From positions 1-64,000 of the forward strand of contig NZ_LACH01000044.1 in assembly GCF_000968015.1 (NCBI RefSeq): DNA of 64,000 bases. Direction: 5' to 3'. Every line of letters begins with the position of its first letter. Position 1 is the stretch's first letter. The stretch is from Pseudomonas fluorescens. GTDB taxonomy: Bacteria > Pseudomonadota > Gammaproteobacteria > Pseudomonadales > Pseudomonadaceae. Under the pieces are notes generated by a model. It did not search any database. It was not told the DNA's origin and saw nothing but the letters and a program-made list of their open reading frames with translations. Position numbers and translations under genes: made by a program. Shown in pieces: positions 1 to 8,693 of the stretch.

Positions 1-1
1 C

Positions 2-280
2 CATTGCCTGAGCAGCGAACAACAGGCCTTGATCCTGACCCTGCGCCGACGCTACGAGGAACACCTGGTGGACGTTGTCGAGCAGCTCACCGGTAAACCG
101 ACCAGTGCCACCCGGCGTGCCACCTTGAGCGGCATCGTCTCCCTCCTCAACCAATTGCCGGCCTGGGTTGGGGAGCCCCAGGCAAGCAAGGGTGCACGCC
201 GCCAGCTGCTGCAAGACATGGTGATGAGTGCCCTGCAAAGCGCGTTACAGGCGACTCATGCCTCAGGCTCTCTCGGCTAA
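2..280 (+). CDS. TetR/AcrR-family regulator, C-terminal part (gene cut by window edge)
   Basis: The reading frame is open from the first full codon of the window to a TAA at 278-280, giving about 92 residues; the start and the N-terminal helix-turn-helix lie outside. The part seen is all helical and amphipathic (LRRRYEEHLVDVVEQL, then RRQLLQDMVMSALQSAL), which fits the ligand-binding and dimerisation domain of TetR regulators. A TetR regulator directly before a fatty-acid ligase operon would make sense as its local repressor, but this is inference. Without the DNA-binding half the family call is moderate. The internal TTG at 29 is not a convincing start. Confidence 0.5.
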   Translation, partial: HCLSSEQQALILTLRRRYEEHLVDVVEQLTGKPTSATRRATLSGIVSLLNQLPAWVGEPQASKGARRQLLQDMVMSALQSALQATHASGSLG

Positions 281-634
281 TCAACCGGGCTCATCCCGTT
301 AACGAACGCAGCAGAGATGCTGCGCTTGCGGGCAACACCCCGCCCCCTCCTCACATCACCCATTTGCCCCAAGGGTCACTCATCCCCCAAAGCGAACTGC
401 GCCTCGAAAACGTTTGGCGCGATATGCAAATAAATCGGCGGATCGGGTTATTTCTAACCCCATCCCTCAAAGACTAAGGTGTAGCTATCCCAATGGTTAA
501 GGCGGCATCAGCCAAAAGCCACCATTTAACAGACCCCAGCACAGTGGCAGCTAATGCAATTCTGCCACTCACTGAAACACTCTATGCGGCCGCCTAAAAG
601 ACTGCCCACTAATAAAAATAATGGAGACTTAATC
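281..634. promoter_or_regulatory. Intergenic region before module 1, with a palindrome at 445-460
   Basis: This 354-base stretch has no credible gene. It holds an inverted repeat GGGTTA-tttc-TAACCC at 445-460, placed 175 bases before the ligase start, which could be an operator or a small hairpin. The ligase is preceded by GGAG at 623-626, eight bases before ATG 635. A promoter must lie here for the module 1 operon, but no clear sigma-70 or sigma-54 consensus was recognised. Confidence 0.35.
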
Positions 635-2293
635 ATGCTGTTACATGGCGGAATGATGACTCAACCTCTTCTCATTTCTTCGATCATCACCCACGCGGCG
701 CGTAATTCCGGTAGCCATGAAGTGGTGTCACAGCTTTCGGATGGCAGTCTCCATCGTTATACCTATGCCGACTGCGAGCAACGCACCAAACAACTGGCGG
801 GCGCACTTCTGGGGCTGGGAATCACTCAGGGTGATCGGGTCGCGACACTGGCCTGGAACGGCTATCGCCATCTGGAAATCTACTACGGTGTTTCAGGACT
901 TGGCGCGGTCTGCCACACCATCAATCCCAGGCTGCATGTTCAGCAGATTGTCTACATCATCAATCATGCTCAGGACGTCGCGGTGTGCTACGACATCGGC
1001 TTCGCAGCCCTGATCGCTCAGATCACCGAACAATGTCCAAGCGTGCGCCACTGGATCGCGCTAACCGACATAGACCATGCCGAAAGCTCTCTGAGTTATG
1101 AGGCATTGCTTCGCCAAGCCTGCGCCCTTGAGCACTGGCCTGAGTTCGATGAGAACACCGCCTCGAGTCTGTGCTACACCTCGGGCACCACCGGGCAACC
1201 CAAGGGCGTCTTGTACTCCCACCGTTCCACGCTGCTTCAGGCATACGCAGCCTCCCATCCCGACGCAATGGGTATCTCCGCCCATGACGTGGTACTGCCG
1301 CTGGTGCCCATGTTTCACGTCAACGCCTGGGGACTGCCCTATACGGCACTGATGGCGGGTTCGAAACTGGTCCTGCCAGGCAGCCGGCTGGATGGCGCAT
1401 CTCTGCAAGCACTCTGTGATGGCGAAGGCGTGACCTTTTCAGCGGGCGTGCCTTCCGTCTGGCAGGGCTACATCGAAACCCTTCAGGCCACAGGTCAGCG
1501 TCCGCGGACCCTGCGCAGAGCCTACATCGGAGGATCAGCCTGTCCACCAGCGATGTTCAGTGCACTCCATGAGCTCGGCGTCGATGTCACTCATTCCTGG
1601 GGCATGACCGAAGTGTCCCCCCTGGGTACCGCTTGCCGTCTGCTGCCCAAGCACGAGGGCGAGGACGATCAAACCAAGATCCAGGTGTTGGCCAAGCAAG
1701 GGCGCGAGTTGTTCGGCATCGAAATGCGCACGGTCGATGAAGGCGGCGTAGCCCAGCCACGAAATGGACAACACCCAGGCAACCTTATGGTGCGTGGCAA
1801 TTGGGTGGTCCGTGATTACTACCAGAGCGACTCGAAGGCATTGAGCGAAGGCTGGTTCGACACCGGTGACATGGCCACCATCGACGAAGACGGTTATCTG
1901 CTGATCACCGACCGCTGCAAAGATGTCATCAAGTCTGGTGGCGAGTGGATCTCCTCCATCGACCTGGAAAACATCGCCATGGCCCATCCCAAGATCCACA
2001 TGGCCGCCTGTATTTCCTGCGATCACCAACGCTGGGGTGAACGCCCTCTGCTGATCGCTGTTGCCAAGCCTGGCGCGCAAGTCGATGCCGCTGAGTTGCT
2101 GGCTTTCTTCGAACACAAAGTTGCCAAGTGGTGCATACCCGATGACGTTCTGTTCATCGAGGACATGCCACTGACCGCCACCGGCAAGCTATTCAAACTC
2201 GCCCTGCGCGAGCGGTATCGCGATCACTACTCGCGCCAGTCATCGACAGGTGGCGAGACACAGAACCCTCCCCTAATCCAGGCAAAAGCCTGA
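635..2293 (+). CDS. Acyl-CoA synthetase (AMP-forming), AlkK/DmdB-like, module 1
   Basis: It activates a carboxylic acid to its CoA thioester through an acyl-adenylate. ANL-superfamily signatures are present: the P-loop-like YTSGTTGQPKG, the VPMFHVNAWG motif, GWFDTGDMATIDEDGY, and the C-terminal lysine in TGKLFKL. The N-terminus (QPLLISSIITHAAR) resembles medium-chain ligases of the AlkK type. The frame is open from 554, but ATG 635 has a GGAG at good spacing and gives 552 residues, normal for the family. It is followed after 25 bases by a crotonase, so it heads an operon of acid activation, oxidation and uptake. The substrate cannot be read from sequence; medium-chain, aryl-alkanoic or methylthio-acids are all possible. 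Confidence 0.88.
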   Translation: MLLHGGMMTQPLLISSIITHAARNSGSHEVVSQLSDGSLHRYTYADCEQRTKQLAGALLGLGITQGDRVATLAWNGYRHLEIYYGVSGLGAVCHTINPRLHVQQIVYIINHAQDVAVCYDIGFAALIAQITEQCPSVRHWIALTDIDHAESSLSYEALLRQACALEHWPEFDENTASSLCYTSGTTGQPKGVLYSHRSTLLQAYAASHPDAMGISAHDVVLPLVPMFHVNAWGLPYTALMAGSKLVLPGSRLDGASLQALCDGEGVTFSAGVPSVWQGYIETLQATGQRPRTLRRAYIGGSACPPAMFSALHELGVDVTHSWGMTEVSPLGTACRLLPKHEGEDDQTKIQVLAKQGRELFGIEMRTVDEGGVAQPRNGQHPGNLMVRGNWVVRDYYQSDSKALSEGWFDTGDMATIDEDGYLLITDRCKDVIKSGGEWISSIDLENIAMAHPKIHMAACISCDHQRWGERPLLIAVAKPGAQVDAAELLAFFEHKVAKWCIPDDVLFIEDMPLTATGKLFKLALRERYRDHYSRQSSTGGETQNPPLIQAKA

Positions 2294-2318
2294 CCCTTCA
2301 CTGCTATCTGGAGCCTGT

Positions 2319-3098
2319 ATGAACGAGCCCTTCCTGAAAATCGAACTGCGCGACACCATCGCGATCGTCACGCTCAATCGTTCACAGAAACGCAACGCGT
2401 TGGATGAACAGGCGATTGCCGCCCTGGATGATTTCTTCTCCACTGTTCCAACGAACGTGCGCGCCATCGTACTGGCTGCTGCGGGCCCACATTTCTGTGC
2501 GGGCCTGGACCTTAAAGAACACCACGATAAAGAACGCTCGGCGATTGATTTCATGCGTGTATGTCAGTCATGGCACCGCGCCTTTGACAAAATTCAGCAT
2601 GGCGGCATTCCGGTGATTGCGGCCATGCAGGGGGCGGTTGTCGGCGGTGGACTGGAGCTCGCCTCCGCAGCCCACGTGCGGGTGGCAGACGCCACCACCT
2701 ACTTCGCTCTACCCGAAGGCCAGCGCGGCATTTTTACTGGGGGTGGCGCCACCGTGCGCGTGGCACGAATCATCTCCGCCAACCGGATGGTCGAGATGAT
2801 GCTGACTGGACGCGCACTCGATGCACGCGAGGGGCATCGATTGGGTCTAGCCCATTACTTGTGCGAGCCAGGCGAGGATGTACTCGAACGGGCCATCGAG
2901 TTGGCCGAACGTATTGCCACGAACGCAGCGCTGTCCAACTACGCCATCGTCAGCTCAATCAACCGTATTGCCGACATGTCCTCAACCGACGGTCTCTTCG
3001 CCGAGGGCTTGATGGCTGCAGTGGTCCAGACCGGACACGATGTTCAGCGGCGTCTTGGAGACTTTGTCGAGAAGCGCACCGAAAAAGTCAGAGTCTGA
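2319..3098 (+). CDS. Crotonase/enoyl-CoA hydratase family protein
   Basis: 259 residues, usual for a crotonase. The oxyanion-hole segments are CAGLDLKE (about 60-67) and VVGGGLELA. Both glutamates used by true enoyl-CoA hydratases are present, Glu113 in GGGLE and Glu133 in LPEGQ, with the same 20-residue spacing as Glu144/Glu164 of the mitochondrial enzyme, so hydratase activity is likely. The start has GGAG eight bases upstream. It sits between the ligase and a DUF485/symporter pair, and would act on the enoyl-CoA made by the acyl-CoA dehydrogenase of the same cluster. A DmdD-like hydratase role is an alternative. Confidence 0.85.
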   Translation: MNEPFLKIELRDTIAIVTLNRSQKRNALDEQAIAALDDFFSTVPTNVRAIVLAAAGPHFCAGLDLKEHHDKERSAIDFMRVCQSWHRAFDKIQHGGIPVIAAMQGAVVGGGLELASAAHVRVADATTYFALPEGQRGIFTGGGATVRVARIISANRMVEMMLTGRALDAREGHRLGLAHYLCEPGEDVLERAIELAERIATNAALSNYAIVSSINRIADMSSTDGLFAEGLMAAVVQTGHDVQRRLGDFVEKRTEKVRV

Positions 3099-3196
3099 GG
3101 CCGTTCAAGGCCGCAATGCATCACCTGCCACCGTCGTGGCAGGACCATAACAAAAAACTCCACCCGATCACCTCTCAGGTATTAAGGAGCAGCAGC

Positions 3197-3511
3197 ATGT
3201 CATCGAATCTCGTTTATCAGAAAATCCGCGAAAACCCTCTGTATCACTCCCTGGTGCTGAGCCGCAGCCGACTGGCCTTTACCCTTAGCGCCGTGGTGCT
3301 GGGCCTCTACTCCCTGTTCATCGTTTCAGTATCGTGGCAACCGCAGCTGCTGACACAGGTGCCCCTGAGCAGCGGCAGCCTGACCCTCGGAATCTGGGCT
3401 GCATTAATCCTGATTGTCGGTTCATGGTTGCTGACAGGCCTCTACGTGCTGCGCGCAAATAACCAGTTCGACAAGTTGACCGAGGCGCTGCTTAAGGGAG
3501 TACGGCCATGA
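3197..3511 (+). CDS. DUF485 small inner-membrane protein (symporter partner), module 1
   Basis: 104 residues with two hydrophobic segments (about 33-53 and 65-90) and a cytoplasmic N-terminus carrying the family-like YQKIRENPLYHSLVLSRSRLA. DUF485 proteins (YjcH type) are co-encoded with ActP-type sodium:solute symporters and probably help their function. The start ATG at 3197 is preceded by AAGGAG; the longer frame from 2861 only overlaps the crotonase. The stop overlaps the next start (ATGA at 3508-3511), which indicates translational coupling. Confidence 0.88.
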   Translation: MSSNLVYQKIRENPLYHSLVLSRSRLAFTLSAVVLGLYSLFIVSVSWQPQLLTQVPLSSGSLTLGIWAALILIVGSWLLTGLYVLRANNQFDKLTEALLKGVRP

Positions 3512-5172
3512 AGCTCATCACTCGAGTATCGTTATTCAGCCTGCTTTGCGCCGTCAGCTTCGTGGCGGTAGCACAGGCCTCGCTTCAGAGCACCCGCGAG
3601 CCAAATATGACGGCGATTGTGATCTTCATGGCTTTCGTGGTCACCACGATCGGCATCACCTACTGGGCGGCCGGACGCACACGCTCGACGTCCGACTTTT
3701 ATACGGCGGGGGGTGGAATCAGCGGCATACAAAACGGCTTCGCGATTGCTGGGGACTATATGTCGGCAGCGACTTTGCTTGGTGTTTCAAGCATGGTCTA
3801 CAGCACTGGCTTCGACGGTATGATCTATTGCGTCAGCGCATTTCTGGGTTGGCCGTTGATCATGTTTTTGATGGCTGAGCGACTGCGCAACCTTGGACGC
3901 TTCACCCTCGCCGACATCATTTCCTATCGCCTCGACCCAGTGGGCACACGGGTGTTTTCTGCCTGCAGTTCGCTGATCATCGTCAGTTTTTATTTGATCG
4001 TACAAATGGTCGGCGCGGGTCAGTTGATCAACCTGTTGTTCGGGCTCGATTACGAGGTCGCGGTCATCTGCGTCGGCGTGTTGATGGTGGTATACGTGAC
4101 ATTCGGCGGCATGGTCGCCACGACCTGGGTGCAAATCATCAAGGCTGTCCTGCTGCTCGGCGGCGGCCTGTTTCTGACACTGCTTGCATTCAAGCACTTC
4201 GGCTTCAGCCTGGAGCGCATGGTGGACAGCGCGGTTGCCAGTCACCAGAGCGGTAGCGCAATACTCGGGCCGTTGAAGTTCGCCAGTGATCCGCTGTCCA
4301 TGTTCTCGATGGCGCTGGGTTTGGTGTTTGGAGTGGCAGGCCTGCCACACATCATGATGCGGTTCTTTACCGTCCCGGATGCCAAAGCAGCGCGGAAGTC
4401 GGTTTTTGTGGCCACCGGTTTGATCGGGCTGTTCTTCATCGTGGTCTGCGTGCTGGGAATATCAGCGATCAGCATCGTCGGACAACAACCGAGATTCTTT
4501 GAACAGGGGATTATAGGCGGCACGCTACTCGGTGGCAGCAATATGCCGGTCATGCACCTGGCCCAGGCGCTAGGTGGTGATCTGATGTTTGGGTTCCTCG
4601 CCGCCGTGGCCTTTGCCACCATCCTTGCCGTCGTTTCCGGCCTGGCCCTGGCCGGTGCTTCAGCCCTCTCCCATGACCTGTATGCCAATGTCCTGTGCAA
4701 GGGGAAATCCTCCAGCCTTAAAGAAATGCGTGTCAGCCGCTGGGCAACGATAGGCTTGGGTTTGGTCGCCATTGCATTGGGGATTGTCTTCAAAGGCCAG
4801 AATGTGGCGTTTCTCGTTGCGCTGACCTTCGGCATCGCCGCCTCATCGAATTTCCCGGTACTGCTGCTTGCCATGTATTGGAAAGGATTGACTAGCAGGG
4901 GCGCCATTTGTGGCGGCCTGGCCGGCCTTGTCAGCTCTGTTGCCTTGGTTGTGCTGTCTCCCGGTGTGTGGGTCAAAGTGCTGCATCACCCCGAAGCCCT
5001 CTTCCCTTTCGACTACCCCGCGCTGTTCTCGATGCCCTTGGCCTTCGGTATCGCCTGGGTAGTTTCATGCCTTGACCGCAGCGCAGCTGCAAACCTTGAA
5101 AGAACTGCGTTCGAACCGCAAAACGTACGCGCCGAAACGGGTTGGGGCGCCAATTCAGCAGCGCAACATTAA
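3508..5172 (+). CDS. Sodium:solute symporter, ActP-like carboxylate permease, module 1
   Basis: 554 residues, about 13 transmembrane helices after a cleavable-looking N-terminus ending in VAQA. Family features of SSS transporters are visible: RSTSDFYTAGGGISGIQNGFAIAGDYMSAAT in several short blocks, GGMVATTWVQ, and MRFFTVPDAKAARKS. It should import a short or medium carboxylate with sodium or protons at the inner membrane. It overlaps DUF485 by four bases and is 51% to 60% (by eye, not aligned) like the second symporter at 28037. Despite the ActP likeness, the position in a beta-oxidation-like operon argues for an acid other than acetate. Confidence 0.86.
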   Translation: MKLITRVSLFSLLCAVSFVAVAQASLQSTREPNMTAIVIFMAFVVTTIGITYWAAGRTRSTSDFYTAGGGISGIQNGFAIAGDYMSAATLLGVSSMVYSTGFDGMIYCVSAFLGWPLIMFLMAERLRNLGRFTLADIISYRLDPVGTRVFSACSSLIIVSFYLIVQMVGAGQLINLLFGLDYEVAVICVGVLMVVYVTFGGMVATTWVQIIKAVLLLGGGLFLTLLAFKHFGFSLERMVDSAVASHQSGSAILGPLKFASDPLSMFSMALGLVFGVAGLPHIMMRFFTVPDAKAARKSVFVATGLIGLFFIVVCVLGISAISIVGQQPRFFEQGIIGGTLLGGSNMPVMHLAQALGGDLMFGFLAAVAFATILAVVSGLALAGASALSHDLYANVLCKGKSSSLKEMRVSRWATIGLGLVAIALGIVFKGQNVAFLVALTFGIAASSNFPVLLLAMYWKGLTSRGAICGGLAGLVSSVALVVLSPGVWVKVLHHPEALFPFDYPALFSMPLAFGIAWVVSCLDRSAAANLERTAFEPQNVRAETGWGANSAAQH

Positions 5173-5200
5173 CTATCTGAACGACTCCAAGGAGCTACTG

Positions 5201-6982
5201 ATGAGCTATCAAGCCCCAGTTAAAGAGATGTGCTTCGTCATCAATGAGTTGGCAGACCTGGCGGCCATCGCTCGACACCCTGGAATGGAGGACGCAAGTC
5301 CCGATATGGCGAGTGCGGTGCTCGATGAATCGGCGAAATTCACTTCACAGGTGATCGCACCACTCAATCACGCTGGCGATGTTCAAGGGTGCCGGTTGGT
5401 CGCAGGCGAAGTGTTGACCCCTTCCGGCTTCAAGGAAGCCTTCGCCCAATTTGCCGCCGGTGGTTGGCAGGCGCTGGCGCACCCCACCCGATTTGGTGGC
5501 GCAGGGTTGCCGAAACTGGTCAGCACGGCCTGCAATGAAATGCTCAATTCAGCCAACATGTCTTTTGCTCTGTGCCCACTGTTGACCGATGGTGCGATCG
5601 AAGCCTTGCTAACGGCCGGCAGCAAGGAACAGCAAGATTACTATTTGCCACGCCTGATATCGGGAGAATGGACCGGCACCATGAACCTGACTGAACCTCA
5701 GGCGGGCTCGGATCTGTCCCTTTTGCGAAGTCGTGCCGAGCCGACTGATGATGGTCGCTATCGTGTATTCGGTAGCAAGATTTTCATCACCTATGGGCAG
5801 CACGATATGGCGAGCAATATCGTGCATTTAGTACTGGCCCGCGTACCTGGCGCGCCAGAAGGCGTCAAAGGCATTTCCCTGTTTGTGGTTCCCAGGTTTC
5901 TGCAAGATGCAGACGGCCGTCTGAATGTACGTAACGACATAGAGTGCCTGAGCCTGGAACACAAGCTGGGGATTAAGGCCAGCCCCACGGCGATCCTGCA
6001 GTTTGGCGATCATGGCGGTGCCATTGGCACCCTGATCGGCGAGGAGAACCGCGGCCTGGAATACATGTTCATCATGATGAACTCGGCGCGTTATGCCGTC
6101 GGCATGCAAGGTGTCGCCATCGCCGAACGTGCCCGACAGCAGGCGACTGCCTATGCACGAGTACGCGTTCAGGGCCGGGCATTGGACAGTAGCCATAAAT
6201 CCGTTGCGATCATTGAGCATCCCGACGTCAAACGCATGCTCCTGGACATGCGCGCGTTGACCGAAGGCAGCCGGGCGGCCGCCTATATGACGGCAGCGCA
6301 TGGCGACCTGGCGGCCTGTCATGCAGATCCCCGGCAACGACAGCAACATCAGGCGCTCTATGAGTTTTTGGTACCCATCATCAAGGGCTGGTGCACCGAG
6401 ATGGCCCAGGAAGTGACCAGTCTGGGCATACAAGTCCATGGTGGTATGGGGTTCATCGAGGAAACCGGCGCCGCTCAGCATTTCAGAGATGCGCGGATTT
6501 TGCCGATTTACGAAGGGACCACCGCCATTCAAGCCAATGATCTGATCGGTCGCAAGACGGCGCGCGATCAAGGCGCAGTAGCGCGATTGCTGGCCAGTTA
6601 CATCGAGGAAACCGAGAAGCAACTGCTCGCCAGTGGCAACCCGGATGCTCGGGCCGTTCACGGTCCGTTGCAACAGGCTCGATTGGCCTTTGAGACGGTG
6701 GTGGACCATGTGGTTGAACACCATCGTAGTTCAGCCCAGGCGGTTTACGCCGAGGGCGTCGCTTACCTGACACTGTGCGGGATATTGGTCAGCGGCTGGC
6801 AACTGGCGCGCGCCCTGCTGATCAGCGAGCCACGGCTCGCCGAAGACCCGAGTTTCTACGGCGCGAAAATCGTCGTCGCTCGCTACTTTGCCGGGCACTA
6901 CCTCACGCGGGCAACAGCGTTGCGAGATTGCGTGCTGTACGGCGGCGAAACGGTGAACCGTTTAGCCGCCGATGATCTCTGA
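5201..6982 (+). CDS. Acyl-CoA dehydrogenase, DmdC-like, module 1
   Basis: 593 residues, the length of the extended FAD acyl-CoA dehydrogenases (DmdC type) with an extra C-terminal domain. Visible are the FAD-binding MNLTEPQAGSDL and KIFITYGQHD blocks and the YEGTTAIQAND motif whose glutamate is the expected catalytic base. ATG 5201 follows GGAG by six bases and gives the family N-terminus; the frame extends upstream only into the symporter gene. It makes the 2,3-enoyl-CoA that the crotonase at 2319 would hydrate. In 3-methylthiopropionate degradation the same trio (ligase, dehydrogenase, hydratase) occurs, so that substrate is possible but unproven. Confidence 0.87.
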   Translation: MSYQAPVKEMCFVINELADLAAIARHPGMEDASPDMASAVLDESAKFTSQVIAPLNHAGDVQGCRLVAGEVLTPSGFKEAFAQFAAGGWQALAHPTRFGGAGLPKLVSTACNEMLNSANMSFALCPLLTDGAIEALLTAGSKEQQDYYLPRLISGEWTGTMNLTEPQAGSDLSLLRSRAEPTDDGRYRVFGSKIFITYGQHDMASNIVHLVLARVPGAPEGVKGISLFVVPRFLQDADGRLNVRNDIECLSLEHKLGIKASPTAILQFGDHGGAIGTLIGEENRGLEYMFIMMNSARYAVGMQGVAIAERARQQATAYARVRVQGRALDSSHKSVAIIEHPDVKRMLLDMRALTEGSRAAAYMTAAHGDLAACHADPRQRQQHQALYEFLVPIIKGWCTEMAQEVTSLGIQVHGGMGFIEETGAAQHFRDARILPIYEGTTAIQANDLIGRKTARDQGAVARLLASYIEETEKQLLASGNPDARAVHGPLQQARLAFETVVDHVVEHHRSSAQAVYAEGVAYLTLCGILVSGWQLARALLISEPRLAEDPSFYGAKIVVARYFAGHYLTRATALRDCVLYGGETVNRLAADDL

Positions 6983-7020
6983 CGCTACCACGGTTCTGCA
7001 GCGCATCAATTTTGGCCACC

Positions 7021-7048
7021 TGTCCCGCTTCTATGTACAAGCGGGACA
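7021..7048 (+). other. Perfect 10-bp hairpin between acyl-CoA dehydrogenase and mmsA
   Basis: TGTCCCGCTT pairs perfectly with AAGCGGGACA around an eight-base loop. No T-run follows (ACTTTATCGG), so it is a weak terminator at best. It may separate mmsA from the module 1 transcript, protect the upstream mRNA end, or be an operator. Confidence 0.5.
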
Positions 7049-7103
7049 CTTTATCGGTTAAAGCCTGGCTAACCCAGGACATCAAAACGAGAGCAAAACA
7101 ACA

Positions 7104-8600
7104 ATGGCTACCATCCCTCATTTGATTCACGCAGAGCGCATCGTCAGCGGTGTGCGTACTTGCAATGTCTACAACCCTTCCACTGGCGAGGTTATCCATA
7201 CGCTCGGCCTTGCTGACCGCGCAACCGTGCAACAGGCCATCGACTCCGCCAGGTTGGCCTTTCCAGCCTGGCGCAATACCCCGCCGGCCAAACGTGCGCA
7301 GGTGATGTACCGTTTCAAGCAACTGCTTGAGCAGAACGAAGCACGTATCGCTCAGTTGATCAGCGAAGAGCATGGCAAAACGCTGGAAGACGCTGCTGGC
7401 GAGCTCAAGCGCGGTATTGAAAACGTCGAATACGCCTGCTCGGCTCCGGAAATTCTCAAGGGCGAGTACAGTCGCAACGTCGGTCCGCGTATCGATGCCT
7501 GGTCGGATTTCCAGCCATTGGGTGTGGTGGCCGGTATTACCCCGTTCAACTTCCCGGCCATGGTGCCGTTGTGGATGTATCCGCTGGCGATCGTCTGCGG
7601 CAACTGCTTTATCCTCAAACCGTCCGAGCGTGATCCAAGCTCGACGCTGCTGATTGCTCAATTGCTGTTGGACGCCGGTCTGCCAAAAGGCGTGCTGAAC
7701 GTGGTGCACGGCGATAAGGAAGCGGTGGACGCGCTGATTGAAGCGCCGGAAGTCAAAGCGCTGAGTTTTGTGGGGTCTACGCCGATTGCCGAATATATCT
7801 ATTCCGAAGCCACCAAGCGCGGCAAGCGTGTACAGGCCTTGGGCGGAGCGAAGAACCACGCAGTGCTGATGCCGGATGCGGACCTGGATAACGCGGTCAG
7901 TGCCCTGATGGGCGCGGCTTTTGGTTCGGCGGGTGAACGCTGCATGGCGATTTCGGTGGCCGTGTGTGTGGGTGACCAGGTGGCGGATGCGCTAGTCAGC
8001 AAACTGGTACCGCAGATCAACGCCCTGAAAATCGGTGCAGGTACGAATAGTGGTCTGGATATGGGCCCGCTGATTACTGGCGCACACCTGGACAAAGTAA
8101 CCGGATACATCGAAGACGGCGTGCAGGCTGGCGCTCAGTTGGTCGTCGATGGCCGTGGGTTGAAGGTTGCCGGTAACGAAGGCGGCTACTTCTTCGGTGG
8201 CTGCCTGTTCGATCGCGTCACGCCAGACATGCGCATCTATAAAGAAGAGATCTTCGGCCCGGTGCTGTGCGTTGTCCGGGTTAGCAGCCTGGAAGAGGCG
8301 ATGCAGCTAATCAACGAGCACGAGTACGGCAACGGCACCTGCATCTTTACCCGTGACGGTGAATCAGCCCGATTGTTTTGCGATGAAATCGAAGTCGGGA
8401 TGGTCGGCGTCAACGTGCCGCTGCCGGTTCCAGTGGCGTACCACAGTTTCGGTGGCTGGAAGCGCTCACTGTTCGGTGACCTGCATGCCTATGGCCCGGA
8501 TGGTGTGCGTTTCTATACCCGTCGCAAGGCGATTACCCAACGCTGGCCACAACGTGCAAGCCTCGAGGCGGCGCAGTTCGCCTTCCCTAGCAACAGCTGA
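7104..8600 (+). CDS. mmsA: CoA-acylating methylmalonate-semialdehyde dehydrogenase
   Basis: 498 residues of the aldehyde dehydrogenase superfamily, with MmsA hallmarks: PFNFPAMVPLWM (Asn149 expected in the oxyanion site) and GSAGERCMAIS with catalytic Cys280. It converts methylmalonate or malonate semialdehyde plus CoA and NAD to propionyl-CoA or acetyl-CoA and CO2. It lies 121 bases after the acyl-CoA dehydrogenase on the same strand, separated by a hairpin. No mmsB or 3-hydroxyisobutyryl-CoA hydrolase is adjacent, so this copy may serve beta-alanine, inositol or module 1 products rather than valine. A strong terminator follows. Confidence 0.92.
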   Translation: MATIPHLIHAERIVSGVRTCNVYNPSTGEVIHTLGLADRATVQQAIDSARLAFPAWRNTPPAKRAQVMYRFKQLLEQNEARIAQLISEEHGKTLEDAAGELKRGIENVEYACSAPEILKGEYSRNVGPRIDAWSDFQPLGVVAGITPFNFPAMVPLWMYPLAIVCGNCFILKPSERDPSSTLLIAQLLLDAGLPKGVLNVVHGDKEAVDALIEAPEVKALSFVGSTPIAEYIYSEATKRGKRVQALGGAKNHAVLMPDADLDNAVSALMGAAFGSAGERCMAISVAVCVGDQVADALVSKLVPQINALKIGAGTNSGLDMGPLITGAHLDKVTGYIEDGVQAGAQLVVDGRGLKVAGNEGGYFFGGCLFDRVTPDMRIYKEEIFGPVLCVVRVSSLEEAMQLINEHEYGNGTCIFTRDGESARLFCDEIEVGMVGVNVPLPVPVAYHSFGGWKRSLFGDLHAYGPDGVRFYTRRKAITQRWPQRASLEAAQFAFPSNS

Positions 8601-8613
8601 TTACGCACAAACC

Positions 8614-8641
8614 AAAACGCCGCTCAAAGAGCGGCGTTTTT
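8614..8641 (+). terminator. Rho-independent terminator after mmsA, bidirectional
   Basis: AAAACGCCGCTC-aaa-GAGCGGCGTTTTT: a near-perfect GC-rich stem with a three-base loop, a T-run after it and an A-run before it. It can also stop the minus-strand gene that ends at 8694. Confidence 0.93.
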
Positions 8642-8693
8642 GCGTATGGAGCGGGAAACTCGGCTCACCTGTCTGTTGCGAGCCTCAAACGTT

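Noticed and set aside
2861..3196. N-terminal extension of the DUF485 protein
   Set aside because: It overlaps the crotonase gene in another frame; ATG 3197 has a good ribosome site and gives the family length.
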